Positions 55,461-64,000 of a DNA stretch of 64,000 bases are shown here, one piece after another. The DNA comes from Deinococcus soli (ex Cha et al. 2016) (GTDB lineage: Bacteria > Deinococcota > Deinococci > Deinococcales > Deinococcaceae), in assembly GCF_001007995.1 (NCBI RefSeq), contig NZ_CP011389.1:3138501-3202500 (forward strand). Direction: 5' to 3'. Below the pieces are notes generated by a model. The model made no database searches. It was not told the DNA's origin and saw nothing but the letters and a program-made list of their open reading frames with translations. Numbering within the stretch: the stretch's first letter is position 1; every line of letters starts with the position of its first letter. Made by a program: the position numbers and the translations under genes.

Positions 55461-55546
55461 GCGAGCCCACCTGACAGCGTGAACGGAGTGGCCGCCTGAC
55501 CCTGCGGCCAGCGGAAAGGTGGGCCCGGTGCCGTAGAATGCCCGGC

Positions 55547-57220
55547 ATGCTGTTTCTCTCGGCCCTGCTGCTGATCGTGGCGTTCCTGACGGGCAGCGCG
55601 CCGCTCGGGCACGCCGTCCTGTCCCGCGCGGGCGTGAACGTCCGCGTCAACAACCCGCACAACCTGGGCGTCGAGAACGTCCTGTACCGCGTCGGCCCGC
55701 AGCTGGCGGCCGTCACGGCCCTGCTGGACGCCGCCAAGGGCCTCCTGGCGGTGCTGATGGCCGCCAGCCTGGGCCAGCCGGAGGTGACGGTCATGGCCGC
55801 GCTCGCCGCGTACCTGGGGCACCTGAACCCGCCGCGCGCGCTCTACGGGGACACGCCGCCGCGCGGGCGGGGCAACCTCGTGCTGCTGGGCGTGCTGGCC
55901 GGACTGGCCGTCACGGGCGCGCTGCCACTGTGGGTGTGCGCGCTGCCCGTCCTGGTGTACGCCGCCGTGGCCGGATTCTTCGGGTTCGTGAGCGCCGCGA
56001 CCCTGGCGGGCCTGCTGGCGTTCACGCTGGCGGTCGCCACCCTGCCGCTGGGCCCCGCGGCGAAACTGGCCGCGCTGGGCCTGCTCGTCGCCGCGACGTG
56101 GCGCTTCAAGGAGAACATCGGCCGGATGCTCGACGGGACCGAACCGCGCCTGGGCGAGGCCGTGCCCCTGGCCGGGCGGCGCAGTGACGAGGTCGTCGCG
56201 GCGTTCATGATCCACCCCATGAACCTGGAGAACTTCTGGAGTGCGCGGCGTTTCGCGTGGCTGCGGCCCCTGGTGGAAAAGGGCATCGTCAGCGAGCGCA
56301 GCGTGCGCCAGATGGCCGACAGCCTGCGCCCCATGAAGATCGGGGAACTGCACGGCATCCGCACCGTGGACGGCAAGAGCATCCGCTGCTACCTGCTGTC
56401 CAGCCCGCTGCTGCCCGACGTGTTCCGCGACAACCCGGACCTCGCCACCCGCCGCGCCATCGAGGGCGCGCGCCTCGCGCAGGAACTCGGCGCGGAGGTC
56501 TTCGGTCTGGGCGCGTTCTGGAGTGTCGTGGGCAACAAGGGCATCGACGTGCAGGCCGCGGTGCCGGAACTGACCATCACGAACGGCGGGGCGTACACGT
56601 CCGGCACCATCAAGGCCGCCATTCCCGGCATCCTGGAGCACTTCGCCGCCGAGGGCCGCGACCTGAAGCACGCGACCGCCGCCGTGGTCGGCGCGAACGG
56701 CGTGGTGGCGTTCGGCATTGCGCGGACCATCGCGCCGCAGGTGGCGAAACTGATCATGATCGGCCGCGACGCCGAGCGGCTCGAACGCACCGCCGCCACC
56801 CTGCGCCGCGCCGCGAAGGACACCGAAATCATCGCCACCACCAGCTACGACACCCTGAAAGACGCCGACCTGATCTTCACGGCCACCAGCGACCCGAACC
56901 CCGTGATCTTCCCGCAGCACGTCAAGCCCGGCGCGTGGATCTTCGACGAGGGCCGCCCCGCCGACGTGGACGAGAGCGTGCAGGCCATTCCCGGCGTGCG
57001 CGTCATCCCCGGCGGCGTCGTGCGGCCCCCCGGCGGCATGACGAGCAACATCGACCTGCAGTTCGGAGAGGGCCAGGTGCCCGCTTGCCTCGCCGAGACG
57101 CTGATCATCGCCGCGACCGGCGAGCACCACCGCAAGAGCCTCGGTCAGCAGACCCTCACGGAGAACATCAACTTCTTCGTCGATCAGGCCGAGAAACTGG
57201 GCTTCCAGGTCGTGGACTGA
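55547..57220 (+). CDS. Fusion of PlsY-like membrane domain and acyl-ACP-reductase-like domain
   Basis: 557 residues. The first about 200 form five or more membrane helices resembling PlsY acyltransferase (GSAPLGHAVLSR; NPHNLGVENVLYRVG in place of GSGNIGATNVLRxxG; LLDAAKGLLAVLMA), with the glycine motif altered. The rest resembles cyanobacterial long-chain acyl-ACP reductase: AFMIHPMNLENFW, RLAQELGAEVFGLGAFWSVVG, TNGGAYTSGT, the Rossmann loop VVGANGVVAFGIAR and VPACLAETLIIA with the presumed catalytic Cys. This suggests reduction of acyl chains at the membrane (inference). TAGAAT (55534-55539) lies 7 nt before ATG 55547. Confidence 0.8.
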   Translation: MLFLSALLLIVAFLTGSAPLGHAVLSRAGVNVRVNNPHNLGVENVLYRVGPQLAAVTALLDAAKGLLAVLMAASLGQPEVTVMAALAAYLGHLNPPRALYGDTPPRGRGNLVLLGVLAGLAVTGALPLWVCALPVLVYAAVAGFFGFVSAATLAGLLAFTLAVATLPLGPAAKLAALGLLVAATWRFKENIGRMLDGTEPRLGEAVPLAGRRSDEVVAAFMIHPMNLENFWSARRFAWLRPLVEKGIVSERSVRQMADSLRPMKIGELHGIRTVDGKSIRCYLLSSPLLPDVFRDNPDLATRRAIEGARLAQELGAEVFGLGAFWSVVGNKGIDVQAAVPELTITNGGAYTSGTIKAAIPGILEHFAAEGRDLKHATAAVVGANGVVAFGIARTIAPQVAKLIMIGRDAERLERTAATLRRAAKDTEIIATTSYDTLKDADLIFTATSDPNPVIFPQHVKPGAWIFDEGRPADVDESVQAIPGVRVIPGGVVRPPGGMTSNIDLQFGEGQVPACLAETLIIAATGEHHRKSLGQQTLTENINFFVDQAEKLGFQVVD

Positions 57221-57361
57221 CCCCCCTTCAACGGGTTCAGCGGGGCGCGCGGTGACGGCGCCCCTCCGTCTGGTCTGGGGCGGGTCTCTCAAGGGTCTGT
57301 TCAGGTCTCTCATGCAGATGCGCTGGTGGTCACGGCGTGCGGGCACTAGCCTGCCGGGCAG

Positions 57362-58825
57362 ATGCGCGCCGTCCTCCTGCTCCTTGCCCTGTTGTTGCCT
57401 GCCGGGGCGCACGCGGCGCGCCTCCCGCTGTTCCTCGGCCCGGCCGCGCCGCCCGTCACGCCCGCGCCGCAGGTGTGCGCCCCGCCGGACGCGCCACTGG
57501 AACGGGTGCTGTGGACCCTGGACCGCGCCCGGGGCGGCCCGGACCTGAGCTGCGGGAACGAGGTGCTGGGTTTCGTCCGCACGCCCCGCGACCTGGACAG
57601 CCCGCAGGACGCCTATCAGGTACTTGCTGACGAGATGCAGGCCGCGCGCGCCGAGGTGCTGCTGACCAGCATGGAATGGGAGAGCGACCCCGGACGGCCC
57701 GGCGCCGTGTTCGTGCAGGCCTCCCGCGACCTGTACCGCCGCGTGCAGGCCGACCCCGCCGCGTACCCGCAGGGCATGACCGTCCGCGTGCTGCTGGGTA
57801 ACTACCCGCAGCTGAGCGACCCGGCGGGCACCGCCCAGGTGCTGGGGCTCGCCCGCGCCCTGCGGCAGGCGGGCGTGCCCCTGAGAGATGCCCGCGTGGG
57901 CTGGACGGTCACGCTGCTGAACTACGCGTACCTGCCGCACAGTCACGTGAAGCTTCACGTGATCGACGGCCAGGCCCTGACGGTCAGCGGCTACAACTTC
58001 ACCGGGTGGCACCTGCCGCTGGGTGGATCCGGGGGGCTGGCCCTGCACGACACCGGTCTGCGGGTGCGTGGCCCGGCCGCGCAGGAGGGCGTGGCGGCCT
58101 TCGACGATCTGTGGCGGCACAGTGACGAGCTGCGCTGCCCGGACGACGTGGCTCCTGGGGACGTGGCCGCGCGCTGCACCCTGGTCGCGCCGCAGCCGCC
58201 GTCACACCCGGGCCTGGCGGCCCGAGCGGTCACGGCCGGACCGGACCGGGCTTTCCTGCTGTACCGCCGCACCGCCGGGGAAGACTTCGCAGACCGCGCG
58301 CACCTCGCCCTGATCGGTGCGGCGCGGCAGAGCATCGACCTGATGCAGGCGGACTTCAGCCCGGGGCTGGACTGCTGGTTCGGGTACCTGAACCCCGACT
58401 CCTGCACCCTGGACCGGCTGCCGGTCTACTTCCCGGCGCTGCTGGCCGCGATGGAGCGCGGCGTGCACGTGCGGCTACTGGTCGTGGATTACGGCTTCGG
58501 GCGACCAGCCAACCGCACCGGCGTGGCCCTGATGCGACGTGAACTGCGCCGCCGTGGGCTGGACGACCGCTTCGAGGCGCGTTACAGCACCTTCAGGTTG
58601 CACAGCAAGGTCATGACCGTGGATCACGCGCTGGTCGTGGCGGGCAGCATGAACTTCCACTTCAGCGCGTGGGGCAGCGCCGGACTGGCCGAGGCGGCCC
58701 TGGCGACCGGAAACGTGAACGCCGTGGCGGCGCAGCAGCGCAGTTTCGAGAAGGCCTGGACGACCAGCAGTGTTGCGGTGCCGGCCGAGTCCTGGCTGGC
58801 CCGGATCACCCGCACGGCCCCCTGA
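57362..58825 (+). CDS. Exported phospholipase D-like protein
   Basis: 487 residues with a signal peptide (MRAVLLLLALLLPAGAHA) and two HKD motifs: HSHVKLHVIDG followed by SGYNFTG (about 197-217) and HSKVMTVDHALVVAGSMNF (about 415-433). Two copies make a single active site of the phospholipase D fold, acting on phosphodiesters such as phospholipids or nucleic acids outside the cytoplasm. Several Cys pairs suggest disulphides. TAGCCT (57347-57352) lies 9 nt before the ATG. Confidence 0.9.
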   Translation: MRAVLLLLALLLPAGAHAARLPLFLGPAAPPVTPAPQVCAPPDAPLERVLWTLDRARGGPDLSCGNEVLGFVRTPRDLDSPQDAYQVLADEMQAARAEVLLTSMEWESDPGRPGAVFVQASRDLYRRVQADPAAYPQGMTVRVLLGNYPQLSDPAGTAQVLGLARALRQAGVPLRDARVGWTVTLLNYAYLPHSHVKLHVIDGQALTVSGYNFTGWHLPLGGSGGLALHDTGLRVRGPAAQEGVAAFDDLWRHSDELRCPDDVAPGDVAARCTLVAPQPPSHPGLAARAVTAGPDRAFLLYRRTAGEDFADRAHLALIGAARQSIDLMQADFSPGLDCWFGYLNPDSCTLDRLPVYFPALLAAMERGVHVRLLVVDYGFGRPANRTGVALMRRELRRRGLDDRFEARYSTFRLHSKVMTVDHALVVAGSMNFHFSAWGSAGLAEAALATGNVNAVAAQQRSFEKAWTTSSVAVPAESWLARITRTAP

Positions 58826-58854
58826 GGCCCGATGGCATCGGTTCCTGCGTCCGG

Positions 58855-59283
58855 TCAGTACGGGGCGTGACGGCCCACGCGGCCGTCCCACCGGCGGGGC
58901 AGGGCGGGGGGTTCAGGCGTGGTCGGCACACTGGTGGGCGTTCCCGGGCGGGTCAGGGCGGCGGCGTACGTCCCGATCACGTCGCCCACTGGATGCAGGA
59001 TGAAGGTGTGGCGTGGTGTGCAGCGGATATGCGCCAGGGCATGCTGGGCGCTGGGGGCTTCCACGAGGTCGGCGCGGAGGGCGTCGGGCGTGCAGGCGGG
59101 CGTGGGTGTGCCCAGCACCTGACTCAGGTCCGGGTGGCGCTGACCGACCACCACGATCTGGTAGCCGTCCCTGACCGCGAGAGTGATGAGTTTGGCCTGC
59201 ATGGTGGGGGAGAGGTGGGCGGCGCGACAGACGAGAACTGACTGGGAGACGTTGAAGGGGTGCACGAAGGCAGCGACTGTCAT
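58855..59283 (-). CDS. Hypothetical protein (142 aa)
   Basis: Not recognised. The first 100 residues look like a small alpha/beta domain (KLITLAVRDGYQIVVVGQ, ALAHIRCTPRHTFILHP) with three or four strands. The last 40 are Pro/Thr/Arg-rich and probably disordered. There is no signal peptide. TACACT (59296-59301, minus) lies 12 nt before the ATG. Convergent with the phospholipase D-like gene and divergent from ispH. Confidence 0.65.
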   Translation of the reverse strand: MTVAAFVHPFNVSQSVLVCRAAHLSPTMQAKLITLAVRDGYQIVVVGQRHPDLSQVLGTPTPACTPDALRADLVEAPSAQHALAHIRCTPRHTFILHPVGDVIGTYAAALTRPGTPTSVPTTPEPPALPRRWDGRVGRHAPY

Positions 59284-59473
59284 GGGCTGAGGGTCAGTGT
59301 AGAACTGGCCTCATGAAGGTGCCGATAAGGTTTTTCACGGATGGGGGGCAGAGCACCCCCGGAGAGGTACAGACTGACTTGACTCGCTGACTGTTGCCTG
59401 ATAAGCGGATGTTCCCCCGAACCGGCGCGCGGGCGCACGGTTTCCGGCTGGGCCGCGTTCTAGACTGTGCGAC

Positions 59474-60469
59474 ATGATCGAGCGGATTCATCTGGCCAAA
59501 CCCCGCGGCTTCTGCGCGGGCGTCGTGATGGCCATTCAGGCGGTCGAGAAGGCCGCGCAGACCGAAGCGAAACCGGTGACGGTGTACCACTCCATCGTGC
59601 ACAACCACACGGTCGTGGACCGGCTGGAATCCGGCTACGGCGTGCATTTCGTGGAGGATCTGGACAGCGTGGACGCCCTGCCGCAGGGGGGCGAGACCGT
59701 CGTGTTCAGCGCGCACGGAATCAGTCCCGCCGTGCGTGAGCGGGCGCGGGCGCTGGGCCTGGCGACCATCGACGCGACCTGCCCCCTGGTCACGAAGGTG
59801 CACACCGAGGCCAAGAAGTACGCGCGTGAGGGCTACACGATCCTGCTGATCGGCGACAGTGCCCGCCACCAGGAGGTCATCGGCACGTGTGGTGAGGCGC
59901 CCGAGGCGACCATCGTGGTGGGCGTGCTCGGCAAGACCGGCGAGGGACTGGCCGATCCGCACACGGTGCAGGTGCCGGACGAGGGGAAACTGGTGGTGCT
60001 GACGCAGACGACCCTCAGCGTGGACGACACCCGGCGCACCATCGAGATCCTCAGGGGGCGCTTCCCGGCGCTGGTGGTGCCGCCCAGCGAGGACCTGTGC
60101 TACGCCACGAAGAACCGCCAGGACGCCGTGAAGGCGATCGCGCCGCACGTGGACCTGTTCCTGGTCCTGACGAGCACGCACAGCAGCAACGGCATGAGGT
60201 TGCTGGAACTCGCCGAGGCCGAGTGCGGCCGCTCGATGCGGCTGGAGACGGCGGCGGACCTCGCAGGCGTGGACTTCACGGGCGTGCGGTCGGTGGGCAT
60301 CACGAGTGCGGCGAGCACCCCGGACGATCTGGTGCAGGCGGTCGTGGCGCACTTCCGCGCGCTGAACCCGGCCCTGGAGGTCGTCGAGGAGGGCGAGTGG
60401 GAGAACATCGAGTTCCGCGAGCCGAGGAAGATCCTCCCCACCCAGGCGCTGCCGCGCACCATGCAGTAG
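59474..60469 (+). CDS. ispH: 4-hydroxy-3-methylbut-2-enyl diphosphate reductase IspH
   Basis: Last step of the MEP isoprenoid route, feeding carotenoid synthesis. 331 residues with the three cluster Cys in [23 protein letters not shown] and LCYATKNRQ, the SAHGISP loop and catalytic Glu in the [14 protein letters not shown] neighbourhood. TAGACT (59461-59466) lies 7 nt before ATG 59474. A TTGACT-17-TAAGCG element at 59379 may be a second promoter. In the 190-bp gap upstream I see only that element and a small GGGGG/CCCCC hairpin. Confidence 0.97.
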   Translation: MIERIHLAKPRGFCAGVVMAIQAVEKAAQTEAKPVTVYHSIVHNHTVVDRLESGYGVHFVEDLDSVDALPQGGETVVFSAHGISPAVRERARALGLATIDATCPLVTKVHTEAKKYAREGYTILLIGDSARHQEVIGTCGEAPEATIVVGVLGKTGEGLADPHTVQVPDEGKLVVLTQTTLSVDDTRRTIEILRGRFPALVVPPSEDLCYATKNRQDAVKAIAPHVDLFLVLTSTHSSNGMRLLELAEAECGRSMRLETAADLAGVDFTGVRSVGITSAASTPDDLVQAVVAHFRALNPALEVVEEGEWENIEFREPRKILPTQALPRTMQ

Positions 60470-60799
60470 GTGCCGGCCGACCTACCGGGCGTGGTGGCGC
60501 TGCTGCTGCGCCTCGCCCTGGCGTGGCAGGTCGTGTGGGGACTGGTGGCCTTCGTGGCGATGGCGCGCGACAAGGGGCTGGCAGCCGAAGCAGGCCGCAC
60601 CCGCATTCCCGAGCGTCAGCTGCACGCCCTGGAAGCGCGGGGCGGCTGGCTGGGGTCGTGGCTGGGGCAGCGCCTCTTCCGGCACAAGACACGCAAGGTG
60701 GCGTACCAGCGGGTCTTCCGCCGGATCGCGCTGGCGTGGGCGCTGGCCGACGTCCTGATGGTGACGGGCCTGATCCTCCTGCCCGTCGTTGTCAATTGA
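60470..60799 (+). CDS. DUF1294-like small membrane protein
   Basis: 109 residues with a hydrophobic helix at each end (about 8-30, 85-106) and the DUF1294 core in between: AMARDKGLA, RIPERQLHALEARGGWLGS and the FRHKTRKVAYQ motif. Function unknown; related proteins are inner-membrane. The GTG start directly abuts the TAG of ispH, so it is translated from the ispH message. Confidence 0.88.
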   Translation: MPADLPGVVALLLRLALAWQVVWGLVAFVAMARDKGLAAEAGRTRIPERQLHALEARGGWLGSWLGQRLFRHKTRKVAYQRVFRRIALAWALADVLMVTGLILLPVVVN

Positions 60800-60806
60800 T
60801 AAGAGT

Positions 60807-60836
60807 TTGACCCTTCTTCCTGTCATGCGCTAGGAT
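60807..60836 (+). promoter_or_regulatory. lysZ promoter
   Basis: TTGACC (60807-60812), 18-nt spacer, TAGGAT (60831-60836), then 7 nt to ATG 60844: a complete -35/-10 pair driving a leaderless gene. Confidence 0.65.
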
Positions 60837-60843
60837 GGCGGGC

Positions 60844-61647
<804 letters not shown>

Positions 61648-61693
61648 CCCTCACCGGGCAGGGAAGGACCGCGTGCGCTATGCTGACCCGCTC

Positions 61694-61975
61694 ATGCTGT
61701 CGCCCGCAGACCTCCTCACCTTCCTGAACGAACGCGGCGGCCGCGAATACCGCGTGCAGGCCCTGCTGCACACCGGTCGGGGCCGCAAGGCCGCCGTGCG
61801 CGAACTCGGCGAGTACTCGCTCACCGCGCGCGGCGAGACCGTGCAGGCCACCGGCCCCAGCGGTCAGACCCGCGACCTCACGCACACGGACTTCCTCAGC
61901 GTGTTCGGCAGCTACACCTTCGGGCCCGCGCAGCCCACCGGGCGCCTGACCGACCTGGGCCCGCTGTTCAGCTGA
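61694..61975 (+). CDS. Small hypothetical protein (93 aa)
   Basis: No family recognised. Short alpha/beta sequence beginning MLSPADLLTFLNERGG and ending in a Gly/Pro tail (GPAQPTGRLTDLGPLFS). The TATGCT box (61679-61684) 9 nt before ATG 61694 supports an independent leaderless transcript. No signal peptide or membrane helix is seen. It lies between lysZ and the gamma-glutamyltransferase gene. Confidence 0.65.
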   Translation: MLSPADLLTFLNERGGREYRVQALLHTGRGRKAAVRELGEYSLTARGETVQATGPSGQTRDLTHTDFLSVFGSYTFGPAQPTGRLTDLGPLFS

Positions 61976-62024
61976 CCCGGCCAGTCCCCCGGTAGCAGTG
62001 CCGGGTGCGCGGTAGGCTGCGTCC

Positions 62025-63629
62025 GTGACCTTCCAGCCTGAATACCCGAGTGTCCGTCGCCCCGTGTACGCCCGGCGCGGCATGGTCGCCACCAGCCAGC
62101 CCCTCGCCGCGCAGGCGGGCCTGAGCGTGTTGCAGCAGGGCGGGAACGCCGTGGACGCCGCGATCGCCACTGCCGCGGCGCTGACGGTCGTGGAACCCAC
62201 CAGCAACGGCATCGGCGGGGACCTGTTCGCACTCGTGTGGGCGGGCGGGGAACTGCACGGCCTGAACGCCAGCGGCGCCGCGCCCGCCGCCCTGAGCCTG
62301 GACGCCCTGCGGGAGCGGCATGCCGGAGAGATGCCCCGCCACGGCTGGACCCCTGTGACCGTCCCCGGCGCGGTGCGCGGCTGGGCCGACCTGCACGCCC
62401 GCTTCGGACGGCTGGACTTCGCGCAGGTGCTCGCCCCGGCCATCTCGTACGCACGGGACGGCTACCCGCTGTCCCCGGTGCTCGCCGCGAACTGGGCGCG
62501 GGCGACCGGCATCTACCGCCGCCTGAACCTGCCCGAGATGGCCGAATGGTTCCGCACCTTCGCGCCGGACGGGTTCACGCCCGCGCCCGGCGCGCTGTGG
62601 CGCAGCGAGGGCCACGCCCGCACCCTGGAACAGATCGCCGCGACGCACGGCGAGGCGTTCTACTCCGGTGAACTGGCCGGGCAGATCGACGCGCACGCCC
62701 GCGCGCAGGGTGGCCTGCTGACCGGCGCGGACCTCGCCGGGCACGCCAGCGAGTGGGTCATGCCCATCCACACCGACCTGCACGGGCACCGTGTGTACGA
62801 GATCCCGCCGAACGGGCAGGGCATCGCCGCGCTGATCGCCCTGAACGTCCTGCGGGGCGTGCCGCTGCCCGAGCGCCGCGACGACCCCCGGGGCCTGCAC
62901 CTGCAGATCGAGGCGATGAAACGCGGTTTCCACGACGCGCACACCTTCGTCGCCGACCCGCGCCACACCCCGGTGGACGTCGCGCACCTGCTGTCCGGCG
63001 CGAACGCCGACGCGCACCGCGCCCACCTGGGGGACAGGGCGCACGACCCGCGCACCCGCGCGCCCAGCACCGGCGGCACCGTGTACCTCGCCACTGCCGA
63101 CGAGGAGGGGCAGATGGTCAGCCTGATCCAGAGCAACTACATGGGCTTCGGCAGCGGCATCGTCGTGCCCGGCACCGGCATCGCCCTGCACAACCGCGGG
63201 CATAACTTCCACACCGACCCCGCCCACCCCAACGCGCTGGCGCCCGGCAAGCGCCCGTATCACACCATCATCCCCGGCTTCCTGGGCCGCGCGGACGGCA
63301 CCCCGGTCGGGCCGTTCGGTGTGATGGGCGGCTTCATGCAGCCGCAGGGGCACCTGCAGGTCGTGCTGAACACCGCGCTGTACGGCATGAACCCGCAGCA
63401 GGCGCTGGACGCCCCGCGCTGGCAGTGGCTGGACGGCACCCGCGTGGAGGTGGAACACGCGCTGGGCGGCACCCTGGCCCGCGAACTGACCCGCCTGGGC
63501 CACTCCGTCAGCGTGCAACTCGACCCCGGCGCGTTCGGACGCGGGCAGATGATCCGCCGCGACCCCGCCACGGGCGTGCTGGAGGGCGGCACTGAGACCC
63601 GCACTGACGGCCACATCGCCGTCTGGTGA
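62025..63629 (+). CDS. ggt: Gamma-glutamyltransferase family protein
   Basis: 534-residue Ntn-hydrolase that would self-cleave before a catalytic Thr (APSTGGTVYLA, about 350) into two subunits. Conserved pieces: QQGGNAVDAAIATAAALTVVEP near the N-terminus, the GIGGDLFALV loop, SNYMGFGSGIVVPGTGIALHNRG and GGFMQPQGHLQV. It lacks a signal peptide, so unlike the secreted enzyme it appears cytoplasmic; hydrolysis of gamma-glutamyl compounds is the likely reaction. The start is GTG 62025 with TAGGCT (62013-62018) 6 nt upstream. Confidence 0.93.
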   Translation: MTFQPEYPSVRRPVYARRGMVATSQPLAAQAGLSVLQQGGNAVDAAIATAAALTVVEPTSNGIGGDLFALVWAGGELHGLNASGAAPAALSLDALRERHAGEMPRHGWTPVTVPGAVRGWADLHARFGRLDFAQVLAPAISYARDGYPLSPVLAANWARATGIYRRLNLPEMAEWFRTFAPDGFTPAPGALWRSEGHARTLEQIAATHGEAFYSGELAGQIDAHARAQGGLLTGADLAGHASEWVMPIHTDLHGHRVYEIPPNGQGIAALIALNVLRGVPLPERRDDPRGLHLQIEAMKRGFHDAHTFVADPRHTPVDVAHLLSGANADAHRAHLGDRAHDPRTRAPSTGGTVYLATADEEGQMVSLIQSNYMGFGSGIVVPGTGIALHNRGHNFHTDPAHPNALAPGKRPYHTIIPGFLGRADGTPVGPFGVMGGFMQPQGHLQVVLNTALYGMNPQQALDAPRWQWLDGTRVEVEHALGGTLARELTRLGHSVSVQLDPGAFGRGQMIRRDPATGVLEGGTETRTDGHIAVW

Positions 63630-63724
63630 GGGCCGTCCCGGCGGGGCCGCCCGCTGAGGCCCGCGCGGACGATGGTGTGAGATTCCTCACCGCCCGCGCG
63701 GTTCACTTCCCTACAATTCAGCGG

Positions 63725-64000
63725 ATGTCCGTGCCGTCCTCTCCCCGCGCCACCCGCGCGCCCTCGTGGCGGCGCGTGCTGCTGCTGCTCCTGAGCGTCC
63801 TGCTGTTCCTGACCGCCGCCGCACTGGGCCTGCTCGCGCTGGGCCTGTTCTCGTCACTCGCCGCGAACGGCCCGCTGTGGCTGCGCTCGCTGGGCGTCCT
63901 GGGTGCCGGGGCGGTCCAGGGGACCGGACTGGGCCGCCTGAGCGGGGTGGCGCAGGCGTTCACGCTGGTGCTCCTCACCAGCCTGACCGCGGGGCTAGCA
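63725..64000 (+). CDS. Membrane protein, N-terminal part (cut by window edge)
   Basis: The first 92 codons are present and the frame is open at the edge. An Arg-rich cytoplasmic start is followed by a long hydrophobic segment (LLLLLLSVLLFLTAAALGLLALGLF) and a second one near the end, so it is an inner-membrane protein. TACAAT (63712-63717) lies 7 nt before ATG 63725. No family can be named from this fragment. Confidence 0.7.
   Translation, partial: MSVPSSPRATRAPSWRRVLLLLLSVLLFLTAAALGLLALGLFSSLAANGPLWLRSLGVLGAGAVQGTGLGRLSGVAQAFTLVLLTSLTAGLA

Noticed and set aside
55262..58120. 952-aa minus-strand frame across the PlsY fusion and phospholipase genes
   Set aside because: Antisense shadow; runs through three real genes and non-coding gaps, with no initiation signals.

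Overview
The window is a GC-rich bacterial chromosome segment that reads as Deinococcus or a very close relative. The evidence is the gene content (lycopene cyclase, LysZ-type aminoadipate kinase, a JAMM protease-like protein, an S-box in front of metH, spermidine/putrescine and dipeptide ABC operons). A second line of evidence is that over twenty genes have a TANNNT -10 box only 6-10 nt before the start codon, the leaderless-mRNA signature described for Deinococcus. The species cannot be named from the sequence alone. No rRNA, tRNA, CRISPR, insertion sequence, phage gene or plasmid gene was recognised, so this is core chromosome decorated with small non-coding repeats.

Layout. 1-60: start of an exported protein (cut by the edge). 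0.2-16.8 kb: ftsK, a JAMM protein coupled to a P-loop kinase, a nucleoside hydrolase, a three-PUD pullulanase, small envelope proteins, a DppA-type aminopeptidase, map coupled to a pentapeptide-repeat protein, and two peptidoglycan-binding hydrolases. 17.0-21.1 kb: potABCD-type polyamine importer, preceded by a 13-codon leader ORF. 21.3-27.7 kb: a dipeptide/oligopeptide ABC importer (binding protein, two permeases, two ATPases). 27.7-34.1 kb: a DUF4139 protein, then (minus strand) metH-metF under a SAM-I riboswitch, with two copies of a hairpin repeat inside metH. 34.2-38.4 kb: DJ-1/PfpI protein with a monooxygenase-fold partner, a large AfsR/SARP-like regulator and a 58-residue ORF. 38.4-44.0 kb: tripartite tricarboxylate transporter tctCBA divergent from its probable two-component system. 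44.1-50.1 kb: two lipoprotein alpha/beta hydrolases, a degenerate pyrophosphatase-like protein, a lycopene cyclase fused to an acidic tail, sdaAB and a DHH phosphoesterase. 50.2-57.2 kb: PfkB sugar kinase, rsmA, TPR membrane protein, nicotinamide-nucleotide repair enzyme, PATAN/DUF4388 protein and a PlsY-like/acyl-ACP-reductase-like fusion. 57.3-64.0 kb: phospholipase D-like protein, ispH, DUF1294, lysZ, a small protein, gamma-glutamyltransferase and a truncated membrane protein.

Recurring architecture. Genes are coupled unusually often by a GTGA overlap (GTG start over TGA stop): seven cases, plus three ATGA. Two of the GTGA cases couple a real gene to a tiny leaderless ORF of 13 or 18 codons (upstream of potA and of the TPR gene), which I consider the least explained signal in the window. 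A TTGATGGTTGA hairpin repeat occurs four times: twice between pot genes and twice, in frame, inside metH. The most unusual protein is the PlsY-like plus acyl-ACP-reductase-like fusion at 55.5-57.2 kb.
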